Below, piece after piece: positions 1 through 6,420 of a DNA stretch of 11,668 bases (the stretch's first letter is position 1; every line of letters starts with the position of its first letter). The stretch covers positions 1-11,668 of the forward strand of contig QMOO01000022.1 of assembly GCA_003648245.1 (NCBI GenBank), in the 5' to 3' direction. Source of the stretch: Caldisericota bacterium (GTDB taxonomy: Bacteria > Caldisericota > Caldisericia > B22-G15). The notes under the pieces are model-generated. The model was not told the origin of the DNA. It was given only the letters and a program-made list of their open reading frames with translations, and did no database searches. The translations under genes were made by a program, and so were the position numbers.

Positions 1-2
1 AT

Positions 3-341
3 CCATGGCTTATTCACAGACTAACATACAGAAGGACAAACCATGAGAATCTTCATGTGAGGGGATACAGAGAGAACAGAAAGATCGGAATTGACTCAAG
101 CTATCTTGCAACATTTCTTAAGGGAAGAGGTGGGATAACAACTCCCATACAACTTGCTATAATGAATCAAATTGATAGATTCAGTATAGCTATGGATGTT
201 ATAGAAAGAGTTGAAAAATTAAAGGAGAGGGGTGCATATTTTAAAGATAAACTCAAAAATATGCAGATAGATGCTCTTCAATATGCATATGAGAATGGTG
301 TGGATAAGAGAGAGCTAATAGACTTCTCTAATTGGGATTGA
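3..341 (+). CDS. xfp: Phosphoketolase, C-terminal fragment (5' end outside window)
   Basis: The frame is open from base 3 to the TGA at 339-341, giving 112 residues of a protein normally near 800. It begins PWLIHRLTYRRTNHENLHVR, the conserved C-terminal-domain signature of the TPP-dependent xylulose-5-phosphate/fructose-6-phosphate phosphoketolase family. This is followed by ITTP and a DRF..AMDVIERV helix, also typical of the family's last domain. The enzyme splits a sugar phosphate with inorganic phosphate into acetyl phosphate and a shorter aldose phosphate in the cytoplasm. A GTG at 57 lies inside the conserved motif and is not the start. Between HVRGY and ITTP there are roughly 15 more residues than I recall from other phosphoketolases. 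The 3' end overlaps the leftward stalk-domain gene by 14 bp, with no room for a terminator. Family assignment is firm; C5 versus C6 substrate preference cannot be told. Confidence 0.93.
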   Translation, partial: PWLIHRLTYRRTNHENLHVRGYRENRKIGIDSSYLATFLKGRGGITTPIQLAIMNQIDRFSIAMDVIERVEKLKERGAYFKDKLKNMQIDALQYAYENGVDKRELIDFSNWD

Positions 342-1311
342 ATATAAATATCTCTTGAAAGCTCCCTATCCAGATAACCTTCATACCCAGTGACTCCGAT
401 ACAAATCGAAGAGGAACAAAAGTCCTGTCATCCTTGATAAAAGGTGTAATATCCGGATTTCCTGGATCTATAAGCACTGAATTGCCGTTTACATAAGCGT
501 AATTCTTTCCTATCCACATTTCTATTGTTTTACCATTCAAGATTATAGTGACTTTCCTTTCTTCACCGTCCCATAGAACAGTTCCTCCAAGGCTTTCAGA
601 AACGAATCTAATGGGAACAAAGGTTCTTCCAGATATAATAAATGGCGAAGTATCCATAAAACTTACCTTACCGCCATTCCACATTTCTTTTTTTCCTATA
701 GTTAATTTGAGAACATCCATTTTTTTGAAGTTTATTATGATCTCTGTTCTGGAGATTTCAATATTCAGTGGTTTAAGAAAAGTGCTTATATAAATTTTAT
801 TATCCCCTTCTTTAAGTTTCTCTGTTATTTTCATGCTCTTTTCTACAGGTATCCTTTTCTCTTCAATCCCATTATCTATAACCAGGACCATTGGCACAAC
901 GGGCTCATTATAGAGATTTATGTTAACACTAACCTCCATTGAATCTGTATCAAATTCAAAAGATGTAGAAAGATCCTTTCCCGGCACCATGTACTTTTCT
1001 GGTCTCTTAATCTCTCTTATTTCCACATATACATTAGCTCCAACCCCAAATCTATCCCCACAATATAGGTTTGTTTTAAATCTATCTCCCTCTTTTTTAA
1101 CCCTCATAATAGTGTTTCCACCTGATATATCTATAGTCTTTCCGTCCAGGATTAAAAACCCCATTCTATCAAATTCCAGAGAAAACTCTGATTCATTCTC
1201 TGATACTATTTCACCACTTATTTTTATAAAGGGTAGTTTCTCAAGATAGGTAAAATTTAAAGACAATATTGGTATTAACAAAACGAACACAATTAAATAA
1301 ATTTTTCTCAT
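328..1311 (-). CDS. Membrane-anchored stalk-domain protein (copper amine oxidase N-terminal-like repeats)
   Basis: This is a 327-residue protein. I chose the ATG at 1309-1311 rather than one 17 codons upstream. AAGGAGGAA lies just in front of it (1324-1316), and the protein then starts with a classic signal or anchor (MRKIYLIVFVLLIPILSLNF). Residues 30-195 are beta-rich and unrecognised. Residues 202-323 hold two copies of the stalk repeat seen in PF07833 (copper amine oxidase N-terminal-like): RTFVPIRFVSESLG at 229-242 and RTFVPLRFVSESLG at 296-309, each followed by a VxW strand. Such domains occur on extracytoplasmic proteins of Firmicutes and thermophilic bacteria, usually as attachment or stalk modules. 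The tryptophans and charged loops are intact, so it looks functional. It reads away from the small membrane gene at 1431 and converges on the phosphoketolase gene. No enzymatic domain is visible; the role is probably envelope-associated. Confidence 0.88.
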   Translation of the reverse strand: MRKIYLIVFVLLIPILSLNFTYLEKLPFIKISGEIVSENESEFSLEFDRMGFLILDGKTIDISGGNTIMRVKKEGDRFKTNLYCGDRFGVGANVYVEIREIKRPEKYMVPGKDLSTSFEFDTDSMEVSVNINLYNEPVVPMVLVIDNGIEEKRIPVEKSMKITEKLKEGDNKIYISTFLKPLNIEISRTEIIINFKKMDVLKLTIGKKEMWNGGKVSFMDTSPFIISGRTFVPIRFVSESLGGTVLWDGEERKVTIILNGKTIEMWIGKNYAYVNGNSVLIDPGNPDITPFIKDDRTFVPLRFVSESLGMKVIWIGSFQEIFIFNPN

Positions 1312-1315
1312 AAAA

Positions 1316-1324
1316 TTCCTCCTT
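1316..1324 (-). promoter_or_regulatory. Ribosome binding site that sets the stalk-protein start
   Basis: Reading leftward, AAGGAGGAA lies 4 nt before the ATG at 1309-1311. The longer open frame would start upstream of this site and add a non-signal-like stretch (MKQICFLFVLFNKRRNF), so the shorter start is preferred. Confidence 0.8.
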
Positions 1325-1331
1325 TTATTAA

Positions 1332-1360
1332 ATAATACAAATAAGAAACAAATTTGTTTC
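1332..1360 (-). promoter_or_regulatory. Weak candidate promoter of the stalk-domain gene
   Basis: On the minus strand, GAAACA (1360-1355) is followed by a 17-bp spacer and TATTAT (1337-1332). The -10 matches consensus at 5 of 6 positions and the -35 at only 3 of 6. Its -35 lies inside the 16-bp palindrome, so a protein bound there would be expected to affect it. Confidence 0.35.
1345..1360. promoter_or_regulatory. Perfect 16-bp palindrome, possible operator
   Basis: GAAACAAATTTGTTTC reads identically on both strands. It lies between divergent genes (stalk protein leftward, small membrane protein rightward) and overlaps the probable -35 of the leftward gene. Sixteen matching bases with no central loop is typical of a dimeric repressor site and too compact for a terminator. 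No other perfect copy was noticed in the window, and the cognate regulator is unknown. Confidence 0.5.
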
Positions 1361-1369
1361 AAAAAGATA

Positions 1370-1398
1370 TTCTCAGAAGAGAGGGGTTCTTGTATAAT
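1370..1398 (+). promoter_or_regulatory. Candidate promoter of the 58-residue membrane protein gene
   Basis: TTCTCA (1370-1375), a 17-bp spacer and a consensus TATAAT (1393-1398) stand 32 bp before the ATG at 1431. The -35 matches at 4 of 6 positions, the -10 at all 6. Confidence 0.6.
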
Positions 1399-1430
1399 TA
1401 TGTTGTAATCTAAACAGGAAGGAGATTAAA

Positions 1431-1607
1431 ATGAGGGAAAGTAAAAAGAGAAGAAACATAGAATTTTTAATATTTGGAGTGGTTTTCTTTATAATGGGAA
1501 TATTCCTTGTTAATAAGTCGAACTTTGGTTTATTGTTTATAGTTCTTGGTACAGTTTTTATGTTCCTTCCCCTTGTAGAGAGAGGTGGAGGCCCCTTTGG
1601 TATTTAA
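1431..1607 (+). CDS. Small two-helix membrane protein, unknown function
   Basis: The ATG at 1431 is preceded by GGAAGGAG and a suitable spacer and runs 58 codons to TAA at 1605-1607. The protein starts with a basic stretch (MRESKKRRNI). Two hydrophobic segments follow at about residues 11-27 (EFLIFGVVFFIMGIFLV) and 32-49 (FGLLFIVLGTVFMFLPLV), separated by a short NKSN turn. It ends in a Gly-rich tail, ERGGGPFGI. The positive-inside rule puts the N-terminus in the cytoplasm, with the segments forming a hairpin. It has its own promoter with a perfect -10 box and ends just before the promoter of the carbamoyltransferase operon. I do not recognise a family. Its ribosome binding site, promoter and sensible topology support a real gene. 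Confidence 0.72.
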   Translation: MRESKKRRNIEFLIFGVVFFIMGIFLVNKSNFGLLFIVLGTVFMFLPLVERGGGPFGI

Positions 1608-1616
1608 GATAGTTTA

Positions 1617-1644
1617 TTGACATAATCTTAGAGAGTTTTAAAAT
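1617..1644 (+). promoter_or_regulatory. Promoter of the carbamoyltransferase/carbamate kinase operon
   Basis: A consensus -35 TTGACA (1617-1622), a 16-bp spacer and TAAAAT (1639-1644) lie 35 bp before the start of the first operon gene. The same TTGACA plus 16-bp spacer recurs at 9053 and 11637, supporting it as the housekeeping promoter form of this organism. Confidence 0.78.
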
Positions 1645-1679
1645 AATCATATAACACAACAACGAAAAGGAGGAATAAA

Positions 1680-2726
1680 ATGAAGACTGAGAGCTTTAGA
1701 GGAAGGGATTGGATTACTGATCTCGATTATACTAAAGAGGAGCTTGAAACAATTCTTGAGGTGGCTTTTGATCTCAAAAGAAAGAGAGCTGTGGGGGAAC
1801 CACACAGGCTTCTTGATGGTAAGACCCTTTTCATGATTTTTTATAACCAGTCATTAAGAACGAGAAACTCTTTTGAAGCTGGAATGTTTCAATTGGGAGG
1901 GCATGCTCACTTCCTTGACCCAAAAAAGATTTATACCCCTGCACTTCCAGGGAGAGAGATCGCCTACACAACTGAGAGAGTTTCTGATGTTGCAAGGGTT
2001 CTCTCAAGGATGGGAGAGGCAATTGCAATCCGTTGCTATGGAGAGCCAGTTGACTGGGTTTATGGAGAAGCGGACAAGATGATAAGGGAATTTGCCAGAT
2101 GGGCAGATATTCCAGTTATAAATATGGAAGATGATGTCTATCATCCATGTCAAGGTATGGCAGATATTATGACAATGATTGAGAAAAAAGGTCCAGATTT
2201 GAGAGGAAAGAAATTTGTCATGAGCTGGGCATACTCACCCTCTCCTGAGAAACCCCTTGCAGTTCCACAGAGCGCTATAACCGTTGCTTCAAAGTTCGGT
2301 TTAAACATAACTCTTGCTCATCCAGAGGGATTTGAGCTTGATGATAATATAATAGATGCTGTTAAAGAGAATGTTAGAAAGTATGGTGGAAGCTTTGAGA
2401 TTGTGAATGATATGAAAGAAGCTTTCAAAGATGCGGATATTGTTTATCCCAAATCATGGACGAGCAAGCATTTTATTCCACCAGAATCTCCTAAGCCAGA
2501 TTTTACCAAGATAAAGGAACTTTTTGAGAAGAACAAGGATTGGATTTGTGATAAAGAGAAGATGGCCATTGCCAAACCTGATGCAATCTATATGCACTGC
2601 CTTCCAGCAGATAGAGGGTTTGAGGTAACAGATGAGGTCATGGATGGTCCTCAATCTGTTGTGTTTGACGAGGCTGAAAATAGACTCCATGCACAGAAGG
2701 CAATAATGGCTCTTATTATGAGGTAG
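1680..2726 (+). CDS. Knotted carbamoyltransferase 1 (YgeW / acetylornithine-transcarbamylase branch)
   Basis: This is a 348-residue full-length transcarbamylase with an ATG preceded by AAAAGGAGGA. The carbamoyl-phosphate site is present: SLRTR (58-62), HPCQ (155-158) and HCLPADR (306-312). Residues around 182-198 (SWAYSPSPEKPLAVPQS) and YPKSW (256-260) match, as I recall them, the substrate side of E. coli YgeW. The N-terminal SFEAGMFQLGGHA and C-terminal DEAENRLHAQKA (330-341) resemble N-acetylornithine transcarbamylase. K340 aligns with the lysine that is carboxylated in that enzyme. It transfers a carbamoyl group between carbamoyl phosphate and an amino compound. With carbamate kinase two genes downstream, the catabolic direction (phosphorolysis of a ureido compound) is likely. 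It is first in the operon, 2 bp from the PLP enzyme gene. The substrate is unknown. Arginine biosynthesis is an alternative, but no arg genes are nearby. Confidence 0.9.
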   Translation: MKTESFRGRDWITDLDYTKEELETILEVAFDLKRKRAVGEPHRLLDGKTLFMIFYNQSLRTRNSFEAGMFQLGGHAHFLDPKKIYTPALPGREIAYTTERVSDVARVLSRMGEAIAIRCYGEPVDWVYGEADKMIREFARWADIPVINMEDDVYHPCQGMADIMTMIEKKGPDLRGKKFVMSWAYSPSPEKPLAVPQSAITVASKFGLNITLAHPEGFELDDNIIDAVKENVRKYGGSFEIVNDMKEAFKDADIVYPKSWTSKHFIPPESPKPDFTKIKELFEKNKDWICDKEKMAIAKPDAIYMHCLPADRGFEVTDEVMDGPQSVVFDEAENRLHAQKAIMALIMR

Positions 2727-2728
2727 GT

Positions 2729-4201
2729 ATGAAATTAAAAGTAAACGAAGAAGTTTTAAAAAGAACCATAGAGAGAGCAAGAGAGAAAAACATAATAATT
2801 CCCACATATGAGGAAATGCGGAATCCAGAAAAGATTCCAGAGGGCATAAAGGAAGAACTTAAAAACATTGGTTTATGGGATCTTCATCCAAGAAATCTTT
2901 TTAGAATTACCTGGAAGAATGAACCTAAAAAGTTTGGGGGAGGTTTCAATGGTGTAAACTTCATTGAATTTCCAGAAGAACTTACCGGGGTTAAAGCAAG
3001 AATAGTTATGCTTATTGGTAAGTGGTTTCCAACTGGTTCGCATAAGGTAGGTGCGACCTTCGGACCACTTGTGGAAAAACTTATAAGAGGTGAATTTGAT
3101 CCCACAAAGCAGAAAGCTCTATGGCCCTCAACAGGTAATTACTGCAGAGGTGGTGCATACGACTCTTATCTTCTTGGATGCCAGGCAATTGCCGTTCTTC
3201 CTGAAGGTATGAGCAAGGAGAGATTTGATTGGCTAAAAAGTATTGGTGCAGAGATATATCCAACACCAGGAAGTGAGAGCAATGTAAAGGAAGTCTTTGA
3301 TAAGAGTGAGGAGTTAAAGAGAAAGTATCCTGACGAGATTGTGGTGTTAAATCAGTTTGATGAATTCGGTAATCCAATATGGCACTATGCGGTAACAGGA
3401 CCAGCCATGGAAGAAGTTTATTTTAGTATCAGAAAAGAAAATGATAAATTCAGTGCTCTATTTCTTACTCAGGGCTCTGCAGGGACCCTTGGTTGCGGAA
3501 ACTATTTGAGAGAGAAGTTTCCGAGGGTAAAGATTGGTGCAGGAGAAGCTCTCCAGTGTCCTACACTTCTTCTTAATGGATATGGAGCACACAGGATTGA
3601 AGGAATTGGAGATAAACATGTTCCATGGGTTTTTGATGTGAAGAACATTGATATGGTTGTTGATATTGATGACGAAGATAGTATAAGATTGATCAGGCTC
3701 TTCAATGAACCAGAGGGAAGAAAATATCTAATAAAGATGGGAGTTCCAGAAGAATTGGTGAACAATCTTGATCTACTCGGAATTTCATCCACTGCCAATT
3801 TAATTGGTTCTATAAAGATGGCAAAATACTATGAAATGACAGAGAATGATGTGATCTTTACAGTAGCAACCGATTCTATGGAACTTTACAAATCAAGAAT
3901 AGAGGAGTTGAGAGAGGAGAGAGGAGAGTATAAAGAGATTGATGCGGCAAAGGATTTTGAAGATGTGTTGATGAATGCATCTGTTGATTGGATGCTCGAA
4001 TTATCATACTGGGACAGAAGAAGAATGCATAATCTAAAATATTTTACCTGGGTTGAACAGAGAGGGAAGAGTGTAGAGGAACTTAACGAGCAATGGTATA
4101 ATGATAACTACTGGAAAGAAAAATTTAACTCTTACAAAGAGTGGGACGAACTCATTAGAGAGTTCAATGAGAGAGTAGGACTAATTAAGAAGTACAAGTA
4201 A
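2729..4201 (+). CDS. Fold-type-II PLP-dependent lyase/synthase-like enzyme with C-terminal extension
   Basis: This 490-residue protein belongs to the cysteine synthase/threonine synthase/diaminopropionate lyase superfamily. PTGSHKVG (101-108) carries the presumed Schiff-base Lys106, and STGNYCRG (134-141) is the substrate-carboxylate loop. QGSAGTLGCGN (248-258) is the glycine-rich phosphate-cup region. The ATDSMELY segment near 380-387 closes the core. About 100 residues follow, helical and unusually aromatic (SYWDRRRMH, QWYNDNYW). This is longer than the roughly 300-400 residues of cysteine synthase or YgeX, and the lysine motif differs from YgeX as I recall it. It probably performs a beta-elimination or ammonia-lyase step on the amino acid released by transcarbamylation. 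The start is 2 bp after the upstream stop, with GAGGTAGGT across the junction, so translation is probably coupled. The fold is certain; the reaction is inferred from neighbours. Confidence 0.85.
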   Translation: MKLKVNEEVLKRTIERAREKNIIIPTYEEMRNPEKIPEGIKEELKNIGLWDLHPRNLFRITWKNEPKKFGGGFNGVNFIEFPEELTGVKARIVMLIGKWFPTGSHKVGATFGPLVEKLIRGEFDPTKQKALWPSTGNYCRGGAYDSYLLGCQAIAVLPEGMSKERFDWLKSIGAEIYPTPGSESNVKEVFDKSEELKRKYPDEIVVLNQFDEFGNPIWHYAVTGPAMEEVYFSIRKENDKFSALFLTQGSAGTLGCGNYLREKFPRVKIGAGEALQCPTLLLNGYGAHRIEGIGDKHVPWVFDVKNIDMVVDIDDEDSIRLIRLFNEPEGRKYLIKMGVPEELVNNLDLLGISSTANLIGSIKMAKYYEMTENDVIFTVATDSMELYKSRIEELREERGEYKEIDAAKDFEDVLMNASVDWMLELSYWDRRRMHNLKYFTWVEQRGKSVEELNEQWYNDNYWKEKFNSYKEWDELIREFNERVGLIKKYK

Positions 4202-4209
4202 AAGGAGGT
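4202..4209 (+). promoter_or_regulatory. Ribosome binding site that sets a GTG start
   Basis: AAGGAGGT begins right after the upstream stop codon and is 7 nt from the GTG at 4217. No in-frame ATG lies at this spacing, so the carbamate kinase starts with GTG. Confidence 0.85.
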
Positions 4210-4216
4210 ATTAGAA

Positions 4217-5302
4217 GTGGCAAAAAAACACATAAGGATTTTCGCTTTTGGAGGAAATGAAGTATCACCAGTTGGATTGAAGGATGAACATGGAAAGCCC
4301 ATCATTCCTGATATTCCAATGCAATGGAACAGAACCCGTGAAACAAGTAGACACATAGCAAAGATTGTTAAGGAATTTCCAGAGGATGGATTTATAATTA
4401 CTCATGGTAATGGTCCTCAGGTGGGAAATGTTTTGCTTAGATCTGAAATTGCAAGCAATGTTCTTCCCCCACTTCCCCTTGATGTATGTGGTGCAGATAC
4501 ACAGGGTGCCATGGGTTATATGATTGGTCAGATTCTTGGAAACGAATTGAAGGCAAACGGCATTGACAAAACTGTTACTGCAGTTGTAACTCAGGTTGTT
4601 GTAAGTGAAGATGATCCAGGATTTAAAAATCCAACAAAGTATGTTGGACCTCCATACTCAAAGGAAGAGGCTCTTAAGAGAGCAAAGGAAAAAGGCTGGA
4701 CTGTTAAATTATACAAGAAGGATGAAGAGGGTAATGAGCTGTGGCGTAGGGTTGTTCCATCCCCAGAACCTCTTGATATAGTAGAAATTGAAGCAGTTGA
4801 AGCAGCACTTGAGAAAGGAGATATTCCTATAACTGTAGGTGGAGGAGGAATTCCAGTTGTAGAAGTTAAACCTGACGAGAACGGAGTGTACAAATGCAAT
4901 TATGGAATAGAATTTAAGGGACCAAAAGGACTTAAGATATATCGTGGAGTTGAAGCGGTAATAGATAAGGATCTTGCTTCATCCCTTCTTGGTAGGATGC
5001 TACTTAAGAGAGCGAAAGAGAGAGGAGAGGATGTTGAGGTAACCCTTACAATATTTACAGGAGAAGATGGAGCAAAACTTTACTATCAAACACCAAAACA
5101 GGTTGATTTAAGACACTTAACCCTTTCTGAAGCAAAGAAGTACTATGAAGAGGGACACTTCCCGCCTGGAAGTATGGGACCAAAGATCTTGGCAATAATT
5201 AAATTCCTTGAAGCAGGTGGAAGTAGAGCATATATTTCTCTTACCACAAAGTACCTTGAGACCCTTGAGGGTAAAGCAGGAACAACCATTGTTCCAGACT
5301 AA
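4217..5302 (+). CDS. arcC: Carbamate kinase, long form
   Basis: This 361-residue enzyme interconverts carbamoyl phosphate plus ADP with carbamate plus ATP in the cytoplasm. Amino-acid-kinase-fold signatures are intact: FGGNEV (11-16), ITHGNGPQVG (61-70), QGAMGYMIGQ (96-105), GPPYSKEEA (144-152), RRVVPSPEPLDIVE (177-190), GGGGIPVVE (208-216), DKDLASSLL (250-258) and GSMGPKI (318-324). The usual length is about 310-315. Much of the extra length seems to lie at 219-245, a Lys/Gly-rich stretch between the GGGG motif and DKDLA, and in the 266-300 region. It starts with GTG, 15 bp after the PLP gene, behind a strong ribosome binding site. In this operon it would harvest ATP from carbamoyl phosphate made by one or both transcarbamylases. 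No arginine deiminase is present, so the source is not arginine via citrulline within this cluster. Confidence 0.95.
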   Translation: MAKKHIRIFAFGGNEVSPVGLKDEHGKPIIPDIPMQWNRTRETSRHIAKIVKEFPEDGFIITHGNGPQVGNVLLRSEIASNVLPPLPLDVCGADTQGAMGYMIGQILGNELKANGIDKTVTAVVTQVVVSEDDPGFKNPTKYVGPPYSKEEALKRAKEKGWTVKLYKKDEEGNELWRRVVPSPEPLDIVEIEAVEAALEKGDIPITVGGGGIPVVEVKPDENGVYKCNYGIEFKGPKGLKIYRGVEAVIDKDLASSLLGRMLLKRAKERGEDVEVTLTIFTGEDGAKLYYQTPKQVDLRHLTLSEAKKYYEEGHFPPGSMGPKILAIIKFLEAGGSRAYISLTTKYLETLEGKAGTTIVPD

Positions 5303-5326
5303 TAACTAAAAAGGAGAGAGAAGAAA

Positions 5327-5347
5327 ATGAACCGCAGAGGAGTATGA
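5327..5347 (+). other. Possible six-codon leader ORF overlapping the hairpin
   Basis: ATG at 5327 reads MNRRGV and stops at TGA 5345-5347, with AAGGAG (5311-5316) 10 nt upstream. The coding stretch covers the whole left arm of the terminator stem and the stop falls in the loop. A translating ribosome would therefore prevent hairpin formation. It may be chance, because the codons are constrained by the stem. Confidence 0.2.
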
Positions 5348-5369
5348 ATTTTCCTCTGCGGTTTTTATT
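5330..5369 (+). terminator. Strong intrinsic terminator or attenuator inside the operon
   Basis: AACCGCAGAGGA (5330-5341) pairs perfectly with TCCTCTGCGGTT (5352-5363) around a 10-nt loop and runs into a T-rich tail. It lies 27 bp after the carbamate kinase stop and before carbamoyltransferase 2. It would end most transcripts after the kinase, or act as a control point for the last gene. No good promoter is visible between it and 5398. Confidence 0.85.
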
Positions 5370-5397
5370 TTTATAAAATAAGGGAAAGGAGGGAATT

Positions 5398-6414
5398 ATG
5401 CACAGACTTCATGGAAGAGATTTAATTACAATTGAGGAGTGGTCTCTTTCTGAAATTATGGAAACTCTTGAAGTTGCAAGAGAGATGAAGAGAGCGAGAT
5501 TCACTAATCCTTACAGAAATGCACTTTTAATGAAAACATTTCTTATGCTCTTCTACAATCCCAGTGTCAGAACAAGACAATCCTTTGAAGCAGCAGCGAC
5601 AGAGTTAGGTGGTCATGCTCAGTTTCTTGAACCAAAAAGCATGAGACTTAAAACAAAGAAAAAAGCCGGAGAGACTATTGAAGATGCTGCAAATGTTATG
5701 AGTAGATATGCAGCAGGTATTGGAATTAGACTTCTTGAAGATGCCATAGAGGAGTATGGTCAGGGTGATTATGTATTAAGAGAGTATGCAAAATATGCTT
5801 CTGTTCCTGTTGTATCCATGGCTCATGATAAGTACCATCCATGTCAGGCTCTTGCAGATATACTTGGTCTTCTTGAGCATATGGGTGATGTTAAAAGAAA
5901 GAAGCTTGTTATGATGTGGGGATACTCTACGATGGTTCGTTCCTGGTCATCTGTACATGCTAATCTCCTTATCTCATCAAAGTTTGGTATGGATATAAAA
6001 CTTGTTTATCCAGAAGGATATGATCTCGATCCAGAGATCATGGATATGGTGAAGAATAACGCAAAAAAGACAGGGGGAGACTTTGAAATAATTTCTGGAG
6101 ATTTAAATGATTTAAGGAAGGCACTTCAGGGTGCAGATGTTGTTTACGCAAGAAACTGGATGAGTCCAAAGAGATATGAGATAGGAAAAGAGGCTGAGAT
6201 TGAGATGGCAGAAAAGCACAGGGACTGGACTTTAACTACTGAACTTATGAAGCTCACAAACGATGCATATTTCATTCATCCAATGCCGGTGGATAGGAAC
6301 AATGAAGTGGTTGATGAGGTGGCAAGTTCACCAAAGTCTATAATCTATGATATTGCAGAGAACAGACTCCATGTTCAAAAGGCAGTCATGGCTTTAACAA
6401 TGGGTGACCTTTAA
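5398..6414 (+). CDS. Divergent knotted carbamoyltransferase 2 (paralogue of the 1680-2726 gene)
   Basis: This 338-residue protein has its ATG behind GGAAAGGAGGG. It is full length and shares the architecture of carbamoyltransferase 1: SVRTR (56-60), HPCQ (147-150), a YPEGYDLDPE helix near 204-213 and AENRLHVQKA (320-329) with the conserved K328. The substrate-side signatures differ. WAYSPSPEKP becomes WGYSTMVRSW (174-183), YPKSW becomes YARNW (250-254), and HCLPADR becomes HPMPVDR (294-300). Carbamoyl-phosphate binding thus looks kept while the acceptor pocket has changed. It could take a second ureido substrate in the same pathway, or be a partner subunit. It is separated from the carbamate kinase gene by 95 bp holding a strong hairpin, and is followed by the operon's final terminator. 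A duplication followed by divergence is the simplest origin. The family is firm; the substrate is unknown. Confidence 0.88.
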   Translation: MHRLHGRDLITIEEWSLSEIMETLEVAREMKRARFTNPYRNALLMKTFLMLFYNPSVRTRQSFEAAATELGGHAQFLEPKSMRLKTKKKAGETIEDAANVMSRYAAGIGIRLLEDAIEEYGQGDYVLREYAKYASVPVVSMAHDKYHPCQALADILGLLEHMGDVKRKKLVMMWGYSTMVRSWSSVHANLLISSKFGMDIKLVYPEGYDLDPEIMDMVKNNAKKTGGDFEIISGDLNDLRKALQGADVVYARNWMSPKRYEIGKEAEIEMAEKHRDWTLTTELMKLTNDAYFIHPMPVDRNNEVVDEVASSPKSIIYDIAENRLHVQKAVMALTMGDL

Positions 6415-6420
6415 ATTATC

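Noticed and set aside
57..341. A short independent gene starting at GTG 57
   Set aside because: The same frame is open to base 3 and upstream residues belong to the conserved phosphoketolase motif; it is the tail of a longer gene.
1605..1630. Inverted repeat TAAGAT...ATCTTA as terminator or operator
   Set aside because: The arms are only 6 bp with a 14-nt loop, AT-rich and without a T tail; it flanks the -35 box but is too weak to claim.
4591..4899. Leftward frame opposite carbamate kinase
   Set aside because: It is antisense to a well-supported conserved enzyme, with low-complexity Ser/Thr/Pro composition.
1680..5302. Arginine deiminase pathway operon
   Set aside because: There is no arginine deiminase or arginine/ornithine antiporter; the transcarbamylases are YgeW/AOTCase-like, and a PLP enzyme is inserted.
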